NCBI GenBank assembly: GCA_049650345.1
Contig: JBARZY010000122.1
Coordinates: 11,997 to 75,996, forward strand
Origin: Glaciecola sp049650345
Lineage (GTDB): Bacteria; Pseudomonadota; Gammaproteobacteria; Enterobacterales; Alteromonadaceae
Direction of reading: 5' to 3'
Length of the DNA: 64,000 bases
Positions 35,982 through 45,510 of the stretch are shown one piece after another. Under the pieces are notes generated by a model. That model was not told the DNA's origin, did not search any database, and saw nothing but the letters and a program-made list of their open reading frames with translations. The position numbers were made by a program, and so were the translations under genes. Positions within the stretch are counted from its first letter, which is position 1, and each line of letters begins with the position of its first letter.

Positions 35982-36719
35982 ATGTCATTTATTGTTGTTA
36001 TCCCCGCCCGATATGGATCTACTCGTTTTCCGGGTAAGCCCCTTGCGTTAATCAATAACAAACCTATGATTCAGCATGTGTATGAGCGCGCGGTGGAAGC
36101 TGGTGCTAGCGACATAATTGTGGCCACCGACGATAAGCGCATAGGTGAGGTCGTTAGCGGCTTTGGTGGAAAGGTGTGTTATACAAATGACAGTCACGAA
36201 TCAGGTACTGAACGCATAGCCGAAGTACTTTCTACCTTGTCAATTAGCGATAACACCGTAGTGGTTAATGTGCAGGGAGACGAGCCTTTCATTCCTCCTG
36301 AAAATATCCAACAAGTTGCCAACAATTTAGTCAGCAGTAACATGCATATGGCGACCTTGTGCTTTCCTATTAGTCAGCGCAAAGATATCGATAACAGCAA
36401 TGTTGTTAAAGTGGTGTTCTCGAGCAATGGCAAAGCCATGTATTTTTCTCGTGCGCCAATACCATACGATCGCAGTTGGGTGCAAAACACACAAAATATG
36501 CATGACAATGCTTACTATCGGCACGTAGGGATATATGCTTATCGTGCAGGTTTTGTGCATCAGTACATTACATTGAGTGCCAGTCAATACGAGCATATTG
36601 AATCACTAGAGCAATTACGAGTGTTGTATCACGGATATGATATACATGTTGCAGTGGCAGAGCAGGCGCCACCGCATGGGGTAGATACTCCGGACGATCT
36701 AGCGCGCTTAAATGCTTAA
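35982..36719 (+). CDS. kdsB: 3-deoxy-manno-octulosonate cytidylyltransferase
   Basis: Activates Kdo as CMP-Kdo for LPS inner-core synthesis. 245 aa, usual length. The nucleotide-binding N-terminus IPARYGSTRFPGKPLA, the metal-site QGDEPFI and the HVGIYAYR stretch are present. It ends the comEC-msbA-lpxK-ycaR-kdsB run and converges with rimO. Confidence 0.97.
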   Translation: MSFIVVIPARYGSTRFPGKPLALINNKPMIQHVYERAVEAGASDIIVATDDKRIGEVVSGFGGKVCYTNDSHESGTERIAEVLSTLSISDNTVVVNVQGDEPFIPPENIQQVANNLVSSNMHMATLCFPISQRKDIDNSNVVKVVFSSNGKAMYFSRAPIPYDRSWVQNTQNMHDNAYYRHVGIYAYRAGFVHQYITLSASQYEHIESLEQLRVLYHGYDIHVAVAEQAPPHGVDTPDDLARLNA

Positions 36720-36762
36720 TGCCTTTGCGCGCCAAATACCTATAGCAATATGCTTGCAGTAA

Positions 36763-38208
36763 CTAGTCTTGGTCTGGTGACACTACTGCCCAAAGATCGT
36801 GTTGGTCTGCATGGATAATTTCTACCCATAGTTGTTGCCCTGCAACTAATTCATGTTCATTGTTAATGTGTATCACGCCGTCAATTTCAGGGGCTTCACC
36901 AAAGCTTCTGGCCACAGCGCCTTCGCTGGTGACTTCATCAACCATCACATAGTACTCGTTACCAATGCGGTTTTGTAAACGTTGTGCGCTTATTTCTGAC
37001 TGCACTTGCATAAAACGTTGCAATCGATCTTCTTTAACACTTTCGCTTATCTGATCGGGTAGTTGATTTGCTGTTGCGCCCTCTACAGGTGAATATTTAA
37101 AACAACCTACACGGTCTAGTTGGGCTTCTTTTAAAAAGGTCAGTAGTTCTTCAAACTCGTCTTCTGTTTCGCCTGGGAAACCCACAATAAACGTAGAGCG
37201 GATGACTAGGTCGGGGCATATTTCACGCCATTTACGGATACGCTCAATGGTACGATCAGCACTGCCGGGACGCTTCATTAAGCGCAATATGCGTTTGTTT
37301 GCGTGTTGAAAGGGAATATCGAGATAGGGCAATATTTTACCCTCGGCCATTAACGGAATTATATCGTCAACGTGTGGATACGGATATACGTAGTGTAAGC
37401 GTACCCACATGTCCATTTCGCCCAGTTTTTCACACAATTGCTGCATATGTGTTTTGACTGGCATGCCGTTCCAAAAATCAGTTTTGTATTTTACATCAAC
37501 ACCGTAAGCGCTAGTGTCTTGCGATATCACAAGAAGTTCGTTAACCCCTGCGGCTTTTAATCGTTTAGCTTCATCTAGCACTTGACCAATTTTGCGACTA
37601 ACGAGGTCGCCACGCATTGACGGAATAATGCAAAACGTGCAGCGATGGTTGCAGCCTTCAGAGATTTTTAGATAGGCAAAGTGTCTAGGCGTAAGTTTGA
37701 TGCCATGGTCTGGCACCAAATGCATAAACGGGTTATGGCTAGGTTTTGGCAAATGTTCATGTACTTGCTCAACCACAGCCTCGTATGCGTGTGGCCCTGT
37801 AACCGCTAATACGTTAGGATGTATTTCTCTAATTTCGTCTTCTTTTACACCCAAGCACCCAGTTACAATTACCTTGCCATTTTCGTTCAGTGCCTCACCA
37901 ATGGTATCTAACGATTCTTGTACGGCGGTATCAATAAAGCCACATGTATTTACAATAACTAAATCAGCGTTGTTATAAGTTGGCACAACATCATAGCCTT
38001 CAGTGCGCAGCTGCGTGAGTATGCGCTCTGAGTCAACTAAGTTTTTAGGGCAGCCCAAGCTTACGAAGCCTATCTTTGCATTATTTTCAGCGCCGCTTAA
38101 CGCGCTTGCCGAGTGGTGGTCCTCAATAACCTTAGCGGGTATATCAAGAGTCGTCGTTTGGCTGGCAGCTGAATTGCTGGTGCTGGGATCGAATTTTTCT
38201 ACTGTCAT
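36763..38208 (-). CDS. rimO: RimO, ribosomal protein S12 methylthiotransferase
   Basis: Radical-SAM enzyme that methylthiolates Asp88 of ribosomal protein S12. The N-terminal cluster-binding domain has Cys in LGCPKN, NTCGFID and TGCLG; the radical-SAM motif is CNHRCTFC; a TRAM domain ends the protein. It is 481 aa, with the KIGFVSLGCPK segment starting at residue 45 instead of 9 as in E. coli, so it carries about 36 extra N-terminal residues rich in Ser, Thr and Ala. No later ATG precedes the conserved part. It converges with kdsB. Confidence 0.96.
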   Translation of the reverse strand: MTVEKFDPSTSNSAASQTTTLDIPAKVIEDHHSASALSGAENNAKIGFVSLGCPKNLVDSERILTQLRTEGYDVVPTYNNADLVIVNTCGFIDTAVQESLDTIGEALNENGKVIVTGCLGVKEDEIREIHPNVLAVTGPHAYEAVVEQVHEHLPKPSHNPFMHLVPDHGIKLTPRHFAYLKISEGCNHRCTFCIIPSMRGDLVSRKIGQVLDEAKRLKAAGVNELLVISQDTSAYGVDVKYKTDFWNGMPVKTHMQQLCEKLGEMDMWVRLHYVYPYPHVDDIIPLMAEGKILPYLDIPFQHANKRILRLMKRPGSADRTIERIRKWREICPDLVIRSTFIVGFPGETEDEFEELLTFLKEAQLDRVGCFKYSPVEGATANQLPDQISESVKEDRLQRFMQVQSEISAQRLQNRIGNEYYVMVDEVTSEGAVARSFGEAPEIDGVIHINNEHELVAGQQLWVEIIHADQHDLWAVVSPDQD

Positions 38209-38598
38209 AGTGTGCTCTTTTGCTTTACGTCGCTCAGGCGAATCGAGGCATAATAAATAAAATCGTTATAACGATAAATGTATCATTGTGCTTAATTGGC
38301 ATGTCGATACTCTCCACCGCTATTTAGGGCGCGGAGTTTACAACAAAAGTGGCCTGAAGTCTGCTAAATGTTGAGTGAGTAGATGCTTATATAACCAATA
38401 TAATTAATTTAGTTATAATAAATATAATGCGAGTTAATTGCTTGCTGGTCATGGATTTGTTTGCTGAACGAATTAATTATAGACCCTAATTTTCGGGCGT
38501 TATAGCCATTACACTTGTATTAAAAATTCAATTCCCTCATAATAATAAGTAGAACACTAACTATTAGTGTCTCTAACTAATTCACATAAAGAGGAAGT
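38209..38598. other. 390-bp divergent region rimO / proB
   Basis: No gene seen. It contains the palindrome at 38262-38275 and a very AT-rich stretch around 38400-38430 with TATAAT-like boxes (for example TATAATGCG) suited to proB transcription. The proB ribosome site is AGAGGAAG immediately before its ATG. I find no obvious terminator or RNA gene. Confidence 0.5.
38262..38275. promoter_or_regulatory. Perfect 14-bp palindrome upstream of rimO
   Basis: ATCGTTATAACGAT is a perfect palindrome, centred about 60 bp upstream of the rimO start. It has no loop, so it is more likely a dimeric repressor or activator site than an RNA hairpin. The binding protein is unknown. Confidence 0.35.
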
Positions 38599-39702
38599 AT
38601 GTCGTTTAACGATAGCAAACGAATAGTAATAAAAATTGGTAGCGCATTGATTGCGCCAAGTAATAATGGATGTAGTTCACATAACCTGTTAGCCATTGCG
38701 CAGTTTATTGTGAAATGCAGAGAAAACGGCCAGCAAGTTATATTGGTCTCTTCAGGTTCGGTTGCCGCTGGGCGCAAGTGGTTTGACGCCAAAGAACTTA
38801 CCACGACCCTAAAAAAAGCCATGGCAGCAACAGGCCAAACCGATATGATGGAATTGTGGGATAAACTGTTTGATTTTCCCACTGCACAATTATTGTTAAC
38901 TAATGATGATTTGTGTCATCGCGATCGCTATTTAAGCATCAAAGATACCTTAGAAGCCTGCTTAGAACACAAGGTTCTGCCAGTGGTGAACGAAAACGAC
39001 ACCGTTACCTCTGACGACCGAAAAGTAGGAGATAACGATAACTTGGCCGCAATGGTTGCCACCGCAGTTAACGCCAACGTCTTGGTTATGTGCACCGACG
39101 TAAACGGCTTGTATGATAAAAACCCGCACACCGATAGCAGTGCTCAACTTATTCAGGAAGTATCTACTATAAACGCTAACACCTATAAAATGGCAGGTGG
39201 CGCAGTGAGCATCACTGGCACCGGTGGCATGCGCACTAAAATAGAAGCGGCAGAAAAAGCCACAAGTCACGGTATCGATACTTATATTATTAATGCATTT
39301 GATACCAACAGCTTTACGCGCCTATTGGCCAACAAAAACCCCGGTACCCATTTTGTTGCACAAAAACAACCGGTTTCCCACGCGGTACATTGGATGACGC
39401 ACACTTCAAAGGCACGGGGCGAGTTAATTGTGGATGAAAGCACCATGGATGAGGGAGATATCCAAGATAACCTTACGAGTAACAACCTTGTGGCGGTAAA
39501 TGGCGAGTTTTCTGTAGGTGACACTATTGTGGTGAAAAACGATGACGGTAAACGTTTAGCAAAAGCGACGACCAACTACAGCAGTTGTTTATTAAATCAC
39601 CTTGCCGACAAGGGTATTCGTGAAAAACTAGATGACGACTCTAGCTTACTTAATCACTCTATTGTGTCTAATGAGCACATAGCAGTACTAGGAGGAAAAT
39701 AA
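38599..39702 (+). CDS. proB: Glutamate 5-kinase
   Basis: First enzyme of proline synthesis: phosphorylates glutamate to glutamyl-5-phosphate, feedback inhibited by proline. 367 aa, normal length for the form with a C-terminal PUA domain (about 275-350). The amino-acid-kinase domain shows VIKIGSALI, VSSGSVAAGR, NENDTV and KVGDNDNLA, and the TGGMRTK segment. The stop is 2 bp before proA. Confidence 0.96.
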   Translation: MSFNDSKRIVIKIGSALIAPSNNGCSSHNLLAIAQFIVKCRENGQQVILVSSGSVAAGRKWFDAKELTTTLKKAMAATGQTDMMELWDKLFDFPTAQLLLTNDDLCHRDRYLSIKDTLEACLEHKVLPVVNENDTVTSDDRKVGDNDNLAAMVATAVNANVLVMCTDVNGLYDKNPHTDSSAQLIQEVSTINANTYKMAGGAVSITGTGGMRTKIEAAEKATSHGIDTYIINAFDTNSFTRLLANKNPGTHFVAQKQPVSHAVHWMTHTSKARGELIVDESTMDEGDIQDNLTSNNLVAVNGEFSVGDTIVVKNDDGKRLAKATTNYSSCLLNHLADKGIREKLDDDSSLLNHSIVSNEHIAVLGGK

Positions 39703-39704
39703 TC

Positions 39705-40946
39705 ATGATTACTACCTTATCGAAACAGGCAGCTAGTGCTGCACGAGTGGGCAGAAATTTAGCAACCAGCAACAAAAATGAAGTACTGTATGACATGGCT
39801 GCCTCACTGCGAGAACATGCCACAGAGATTCTGGCTGCTAATCGTCTTGACATGCAATATGCTGAAGAAACTAAGGTTGATGCAGCGATGCAAGATCGCT
39901 TGTTATTAAACGAACATCGCATTGAAGATATGGCCTTGGCTATGGAAAACGTTGCTCAATTAGACGATCCTGTGGGTCAGCGCAAGCCTGTGTCTACGCA
40001 AGAAAATGGTTTGGACATTCACAAGCTAAAAATCCCCCTTGGTGTGGTATGTATGATTTATGAGGCCCGCCCAAATGTTACCGCTGAAGCAAGCGCATTG
40101 TGCTTTAAGTCTGGCAATAGCGTGATTTTGCGAGGAGGGAAAGAAGCCATTCATTCCTCAAAGGCAATATCTTCAGTGTTGCAAGGTGTATTGCGTCAGC
40201 ACAAGCTACCAGAAAGTTTGATTACGGTCATCCCCAGTACCGACCGTGCCCACTTAGCTACATTAATGCAGCAAAAAGACTATATTGATGTGATTATTCC
40301 GCGTGGTGGCGAGGGCTTAATCAATTACGTGTCTGAAAACAGCCAAGTACCGGTGATACAGCATTACAAAGGCGTATGCCATTTGTATGTAGATAAAGAT
40401 GCTGACTTTACGAAAGCGATAAATATACTAGTGAATGGCAAAACACAGCGCACTGGTGTGTGTAATGCGCTAGAAGGTTTGTTGGTTCACAGCAGTATTA
40501 AAGACGCATTTTTACCCTTAGTGAGTAACGCGCTGCAAGAAAAAGGCGTCACTATTAACGCCTGTAAACAAAGCGCAGCATTTTTTGAGCATGCAAACGT
40601 GCTAGGTGATGATGAATTTGGTGAAGAATACTTGTGCCTCGAAATTGCCGTGAAGGTCGTAAAAGATTTTGATGATGCGCTTGATCATATTGAGCAGTTT
40701 GGTAGCCATCACACCGAAGTCATTTGCACTGAGAACGAAACAACCGCGCAAATATTTCAGCGTAGCGTGGATGCATCTGTGGTAACAGTAAATGCATCTT
40801 CTCGTTTCTCTGATGGTGGACAATTGGGTCTCGGCGCAGAAATTGGTATTGCTACCAGTAAATTGCATGCCTATGGACCAATGGGGCTTGAAGCGCTCAC
40901 TACAGAAAAGTTTTTGGTCACTGGCAACGGTCAAGTACGCGCATAA
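39705..40946 (+). CDS. proA: Gamma-glutamyl phosphate reductase
   Basis: Reduces glutamyl-5-phosphate to glutamate-5-semialdehyde with NADPH. 413 aa, normal length. The aldehyde-dehydrogenase-fold core shows GVVCMIYEARPNVTAEA, the catalytic Cys in TGVCNALEG, and the C-terminal NASSRFSDGGQLGLGAEIG. AGGAGG precedes its start. Co-transcribed with proB; a long-stem hairpin lies downstream. Confidence 0.97.
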   Translation: MITTLSKQAASAARVGRNLATSNKNEVLYDMAASLREHATEILAANRLDMQYAEETKVDAAMQDRLLLNEHRIEDMALAMENVAQLDDPVGQRKPVSTQENGLDIHKLKIPLGVVCMIYEARPNVTAEASALCFKSGNSVILRGGKEAIHSSKAISSVLQGVLRQHKLPESLITVIPSTDRAHLATLMQQKDYIDVIIPRGGEGLINYVSENSQVPVIQHYKGVCHLYVDKDADFTKAINILVNGKTQRTGVCNALEGLLVHSSIKDAFLPLVSNALQEKGVTINACKQSAAFFEHANVLGDDEFGEEYLCLEIAVKVVKDFDDALDHIEQFGSHHTEVICTENETTAQIFQRSVDASVVTVNASSRFSDGGQLGLGAEIGIATSKLHAYGPMGLEALTTEKFLVTGNGQVRA

Positions 40947-41017
40947 GTCCAATAATCACATAACAATAGCAAGGCTAATTTGTAACAGCCTGTTTAAATC
41001 ATATTGTGTTGCGCAAT

Positions 41018-41073
41018 AAAGCGCCTATGATGAACGAGTGTTTCACTATTACTCTAACGTCATAGGCGCTTTT
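41018..41073 (+). terminator. Long-loop inverted repeat downstream of proBA
   Basis: AAAGCGCCTATGA (41018-41030) pairs with TCATAGGCGCTTT (41060-41072), a perfect 13-bp stem with a 29-nt loop and a T-rich tail. It probably terminates proBA. The loop is unusually long for a terminator. Confidence 0.6.
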
Positions 41074-41104
41074 GCGTATTATGCAAACCCAGTAAGGAAT
41101 AATT

Positions 41105-42007
41105 ATGTTGACCGCTAATTTGCTACAAAAAACCAAAACCTTTGGTGTTTCGATATTGTTCGCAGCCATGTCTATGAGCGTGAGTATCGGTATTGCCCAT
41201 GCACACGATGGCAATCAAGCGCTTGCAGGTATTGTACTTGATAGAGATACTGAGCAAAGGGCACGCGACAAGTATCGTCACCCAGTACAAACCTTGACTT
41301 TTTTTCATGTTACACCTGGTATGAAGGTTGCCGAGGCTCTGCCCGGCGGTGGGTGGTATTCACAAATACTAGCCGAGTATTTAGGCGCTGAAGGCGAGCT
41401 TCACGGCATTAATTATAATGATGATATGTGGAAAATGTTTGGCTTTTTCCCCGCAGAACGGATTGCTGAGTTTCAAGCGGCAACCGCTAAGTTTTCACCT
41501 ATGATTGCAGGGTTTACTGATAGCGGTATCACTACCAGCGGCTTCACCTTTGAGAATGCGCCTAAAAGTGCATTTGACTCACTAGACAGAGTATTATTTA
41601 TTCGAGCTCTGCATAATTTGAATCGCTTTGAAGCACAAGCGGGTACGCGAACCCAAGCATTAAAAGTGGCCTATGATTTACTCAAGCCCAACGGCCTAGT
41701 AGGCGTAGTGCAACATCGAGCACCAGAAACGCACAGTGACGCATCTGCTGATGGTAGTCGGGGATATTTAAAACAATCTGCAGTGATTAACGCATTTGAA
41801 GATGCAGGCTTCGAGTTGGTGATGACTAGCGAAGTTAACGCTAATGCCAAAGACACACCAAGTGAAAGTGACATTGTGTGGCGATTACCACCTAGTTTTA
41901 ATGGCACCGGCGATGATGCAGAAAAGCGTAAAGCCATGAGTAATATTGGCGAAAGTGACCGCATGACCTTGTTATTCAAGAAAAAGGGCGCACAGTACAT
42001 TCACTAG
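41105..42007 (+). CDS. Exported SAM-methyltransferase-like protein
   Basis: 300-aa protein. A signal peptide (about residues 1-34, hydrophobic core then AHAHDG) precedes a class I methyltransferase-like domain with motif I-like VAEALPGGGWYSQILAEYLG and LLKPNGLVGVVQHR. Such signal-peptide-bearing methyltransferase homologues occur in several gammaproteobacteria and sphingomonads. SAM is not known to be in the periplasm, so either the protein uses another ligand or the hydrophobic N-terminus has another role. The ATG follows AAGGAAT. It lies alone between proBA and a DUF2919 gene. Confidence 0.8.
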   Translation: MLTANLLQKTKTFGVSILFAAMSMSVSIGIAHAHDGNQALAGIVLDRDTEQRARDKYRHPVQTLTFFHVTPGMKVAEALPGGGWYSQILAEYLGAEGELHGINYNDDMWKMFGFFPAERIAEFQAATAKFSPMIAGFTDSGITTSGFTFENAPKSAFDSLDRVLFIRALHNLNRFEAQAGTRTQALKVAYDLLKPNGLVGVVQHRAPETHSDASADGSRGYLKQSAVINAFEDAGFELVMTSEVNANAKDTPSESDIVWRLPPSFNGTGDDAEKRKAMSNIGESDRMTLLFKKKGAQYIH

Positions 42008-42063
42008 TGAAATAAGATGGTACGTGGTAATTATGCCACGTGCTTATAATGTAGTTGCCATAA

Positions 42064-42528
42064 ATGTTAAAATACCCGTTAAAATACTATGATGAGGCAG
42101 GCCGTATGAAGCCGCCCATAGTGGTGTACTTTATATTGTTGTTTGTAAGTCGCGGTTTGCTTGTGCTGATTATTTCGTTGTCGTTTAGAGAAGATAGTGA
42201 GTTATTATTGCGCTTGTTTTACCCTCAGCCCTATCACTTTTACTTATCATTAAGTCCTATTATTCCCGCTTTAATGGGGCTCTACCTGGTAAGTAAACGC
42301 AACATATTATGGGAAAACGAGCAATTTTCACGGTTTAAAATGCTGCCATGGTTGATGGCCTTTGCGTTGTTACTTGACGCTTCTATGCAAACCTATATGT
42401 TGTATGAAACACATTTTGCGTACTCGCTTAGCCACGGTTTATCGTTGTTAATCGCCGTGCTTTGCATGTGGTATTTGGTAAAAAGCCAATATTTGAAAAC
42501 GCTATTTATTGACTGGCAAACGCCTTAG
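42064..42528 (+). CDS. DUF2919 family membrane protein
   Basis: 154-aa membrane protein with four predicted helices (about 19-40, 57-78, 92-110 and 118-140). The N-terminal YPLKYYDEAGRMKPP stretch is typical of the DUF2919 (YfeZ-like) family, whose function is unknown. It starts 57 bp after the exported methyltransferase-like gene on the same strand and converges with the next gene. Confidence 0.7.
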   Translation: MLKYPLKYYDEAGRMKPPIVVYFILLFVSRGLLVLIISLSFREDSELLLRLFYPQPYHFYLSLSPIIPALMGLYLVSKRNILWENEQFSRFKMLPWLMAFALLLDASMQTYMLYETHFAYSLSHGLSLLIAVLCMWYLVKSQYLKTLFIDWQTP

Positions 42529-42540
42529 CCAAGATCAAGC

Positions 42541-42948
42541 TTACTGTGCATGGTTTGCCAGTGCTTTGTTGAAATACTCGGCTACACTGGTTTCGTTGTT
42601 GTTAACTAGGCGCTCATAGCAAATACCCGAAAACGCGTATGTATTGGACTCAAGATGCAAAAACACAGCGGGTGCATCTTCATTAGTTTCGTCAAATACC
42701 CAAACTCCGCCTGCTAATTTTCGAAACGTTTCTCCAATATAAGCGCCATAGATGTTGCACAAGGTAAAAAGTGCCTTGTGTTCTTGTACTTGTCCTTGAT
42801 AGGTTTCTAGATAGGCATGTAGAGCAATATCTACTTGGGCCATGCTTGCTGCTGAGAAATCCAGGGTAATATCAAACTCTTTTTTGGCTAGGGTAACAGC
42901 GTCAGATGCACTGTCGACCATAAGTTGTTGTAGTTCAGATGCATTCAT
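42541..42948 (-). CDS. Small soluble protein, unknown function
   Basis: 135-aa acidic protein without membrane segments or a signal peptide. I do not recognise it with confidence. The stretch YIGETFRKLAGGVWVFDE resembles the GxxGE...GGxW layout of some small uncharacterised cytosolic families. The ATG at 42948 has a typical protein start. It is 46 bp downstream of the LysR gene's start on the same strand, so it is not in that gene's operon in the usual order. Confidence 0.55.
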   Translation of the reverse strand: MNASELQQLMVDSASDAVTLAKKEFDITLDFSAASMAQVDIALHAYLETYQGQVQEHKALFTLCNIYGAYIGETFRKLAGGVWVFDETNEDAPAVFLHLESNTYAFSGICYERLVNNNETSVAEYFNKALANHAQ

Positions 42949-42994
42949 ATAATGTATGTTCTTATTTCTGTTAGGTTTTATTTATGATAGCGCA

Positions 42995-43900
42995 TTACTC
43001 ATAGTTTGGTAGTGCTATTTTCCTGTGGGCTAAAATCAATGATGCTAGCAGTGTGGTACCAGGGCCTTGTTGTTCGGGCTTAGGACACACTAAAAATCCG
43101 GTGATTTGTTTAAATGCACTGCCGTGAACCTGAATACTGGCTAACTTGCCTTGTGCAATTAAACGGCTGACTTTATGTTTAGGCAACCAACAAAAACCAA
43201 TATTTTGTAATAAAGTATCAATCGCAGTTTCAAACTGGCTAAAAGTCCATCTATTTTCAGACTTTAACCAGCCGGTATCTTCACTGGGACTACTAGAAGT
43301 ATCTTTAATCACTATTTGAAGATGTTGAGCAAGGGTGTTAGGTGACAATGGCTGTTGCATTTGCGCTAGCTCGTGCTCGGGGTGACACACTAATACAAAC
43401 TCGACATGACACAAGGGCTCGCCCAAGTAGCCCTTTGGGACTTCCATTAAAATAGCTAAATCGACCTTATGTTGAGTAACGGCTTCTTTACTGCCCGTAA
43501 GTACAGTATCAATTACTTTTAGGCGGCTGCCACGGCTTTGTGGCAAAAATTCAGCTAATACGGGTAATAAGGCTTCTCGCGGATAGGCCAAATCGACACT
43601 TAGGGTAATTTCAGGCTCCCAGTCTTGATTAATATTTACTGCCAATTGTTCGAGTGACTCAACGTGTTGAGTCAGATCGCGTGATCTACGCAGCATGACT
43701 TCACCTGCTTCGGTCAATACCGCTTTTCGGCCAACTACCTGTAATAGCTGCACGCCTAGCATTGTTTGTAACTTTGCGACTGCATGATTGAGTGACGATT
43801 GGCTTTTATTTAAAGCGTCTGCGGCATGCGCATAGCCGCCATGATCTACCACCGCTTGCAGAATACGCCATTGCTCTAATGTTGTTTTGGGACGATACAA
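42995..43900 (-). CDS. LysR-family transcriptional regulator
   Basis: 301-aa LysR-type regulator with an N-terminal winged helix (residues about 8-65: WRILQAVVDHGGYAHAADALN, SQSSLNHAVAKLQ) and a substrate-binding domain. It starts at TTG 43900, 4 nt after AGGAG. It is divergent from the DedA-like gene across 182 bp, which may be its target, and is followed on the same strand by a small protein of unknown function. The effector cannot be read from sequence. Confidence 0.88.
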   Translation of the reverse strand: MYRPKTTLEQWRILQAVVDHGGYAHAADALNKSQSSLNHAVAKLQTMLGVQLLQVVGRKAVLTEAGEVMLRRSRDLTQHVESLEQLAVNINQDWEPEITLSVDLAYPREALLPVLAEFLPQSRGSRLKVIDTVLTGSKEAVTQHKVDLAILMEVPKGYLGEPLCHVEFVLVCHPEHELAQMQQPLSPNTLAQHLQIVIKDTSSSPSEDTGWLKSENRWTFSQFETAIDTLLQNIGFCWLPKHKVSRLIAQGKLASIQVHGSAFKQITGFLVCPKPEQQGPGTTLLASLILAHRKIALPNYE

Positions 43901-44082
43901 ATTAGCTCCTACTTAGGCACGCATGTTCCATATTACAAAAACGTAATCGAAAATAGTTAAACACTTTGCTGTACACTACCGTATTTACTTTTAATTAAAC
44001 ACTCATTTTGTTGAAACTGTAAGGTGCTAAATATTTGCACTAAAGCAATAGGCAACAAAAACATACAAGAATATTACGCTCT

Positions 44083-44730
44083 ATGAAATATAACGCCTTT
44101 TTACCGTTTAGCGCACTGCTTGCTTTACTTGCCATTAGTGTGTTGACGCACTACTCGGTACTTCCTCCCGGCGCAGAGTTGTTAACGGCTATCAACGACG
44201 TGTTTACTGATGGGTTCTATTGGGTGATTTTTCTAATTATTTTATTCGAAGCAATCATTTATATAGGATTTTATTTTCCGGGACAGTTTTTTGCAGTAAT
44301 TTTAGTAGTAGGTGCTAAGCCCACTGCCATGGATATCGTTTATTTAACGCTGAGTATGGTGTTGGCGGCTACCTTAGCATCTTTTATCAATTACCAATTA
44401 GGCAAGGCGTCTAATAATGCGGTTGAAGAAAACGACGATACGAAACCTAAATTAAAACGCTTGTTATTGGCCATGATCCATATTAACTCCTTGGCATTTT
44501 TCATGTTTTCTCAAGGCGCGGCAAAGCGCACTATTAACGTGGTTTGGTTAGCTGGATTACTAAATTTACCTTATTATTTACTGCTAATAGTTGGTACCGC
44601 GGTATTAAGTGAGCAAGTGATGGCGATGGCAGAAAATACGGTATTTTTGATTAGTGTGGTATGTATTTGGTTGGCTGTCGCACTATATTACGACGTTAAG
44701 CAAGCGCGTGAAACTAACAGCCATGATTAA
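44083..44730 (+). CDS. DedA/VTT-like membrane protein (divergent)
   Basis: 215-aa protein with about five hydrophobic segments. An E...FPG pattern (FEAIIYIGFYFPGQFFA) recalls the re-entrant loop of DedA-family flippases, and the second half (INSLAFFMFSQGAAKRT...) lies where DedA proteins have their second such loop. The match is partial, so I call it DedA-like only. It ends one base before the 3' end of the convergent tcdA. Confidence 0.55.
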   Translation: MKYNAFLPFSALLALLAISVLTHYSVLPPGAELLTAINDVFTDGFYWVIFLIILFEAIIYIGFYFPGQFFAVILVVGAKPTAMDIVYLTLSMVLAATLASFINYQLGKASNNAVEENDDTKPKLKRLLLAMIHINSLAFFMFSQGAAKRTINVVWLAGLLNLPYYLLLIVGTAVLSEQVMAMAENTVFLISVVCIWLAVALYYDVKQARETNSHD

Positions 44731-45510
44731 TTACGTATTGGTAATATGGGCAATTGCGCGACTTGCAGCAACTAGTCCAAATGTAGCGGTTACCCCAACA
44801 AAAGCACCAAACCCAGTACTGCAATCCATTTTACTAGCGCCTTGGCTACGCTGTTTTGCTTGACTGGTACCACCATCGACTGTTGGATATTTGAGTTGTT
44901 CTGTTGAATATACGCACTCAACCCCAAAGTTACGCTTTGGGTTTTGACTAAAGTGATAAAACCGACGAAGTTCAGAGCGCACTTTTGCGAGCAAAGGATC
45001 TTGAATCGTTTTTGCTAGATCACCCTTGGTAATTTGCAGGGGGTCGCGCTGTCCGCCAGCTCCTCCCACGCTAATGACCTTTATTTTATTGCGTTTACAA
45101 TACGCAATAATTGCGGCTTTCGCTTTTACGCTGTCAACTGCATCAATTACAGTTGAAAAGTCACCGCGTTCGCCTAAGTATTCACCCACATTTTCAGCGG
45201 TAACAAAATCTTCTATAACCGTAACGTGACACTCTGGATTGATATCGAAAATTCGTTGTTGCATTACCTCCACTTTGCTTTGTTCAAGGGTAGAGTCAAG
45301 AGCATGAATTTGCCGGTTAATGTTACTTTGCGCTAAATCGTCAAGGTCAATGAGCGTAATTGCGTTAATGCCACTGCGTGCAATTGCCTCTGCAGACCAT
45401 GCGCCCACACCACCAATGCCTATAATGCACACATGAGAGGCGGCAAGTTGCTCTAAACCATGTTGCCCGTATACTCGTGCAATCCCAGAAAAGCGTTGTT
45501 GGTATGACAT
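44731..45510 (-). CDS. tcdA: TcdA, tRNA threonylcarbamoyladenosine dehydratase
   Basis: E1-like enzyme that cyclises t6A37 to ct6A in tRNAs reading ANN codons. 259 aa. The nucleotide-binding loop IGIGGVGAWSAEA, the strand TLIDLDDLAQSNINRQ and a C-terminal hydrophobic helix (about 233-252) match the family. It is directly abutted by the convergent DedA-like gene. No csdA/csdE partners are seen. Confidence 0.93.
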   Translation of the reverse strand: MSYQQRFSGIARVYGQHGLEQLAASHVCIIGIGGVGAWSAEAIARSGINAITLIDLDDLAQSNINRQIHALDSTLEQSKVEVMQQRIFDINPECHVTVIEDFVTAENVGEYLGERGDFSTVIDAVDSVKAKAAIIAYCKRNKIKVISVGGAGGQRDPLQITKGDLAKTIQDPLLAKVRSELRRFYHFSQNPKRNFGVECVYSTEQLKYPTVDGGTSQAKQRSQGASKMDCSTGFGAFVGVTATFGLVAASRAIAHITNT

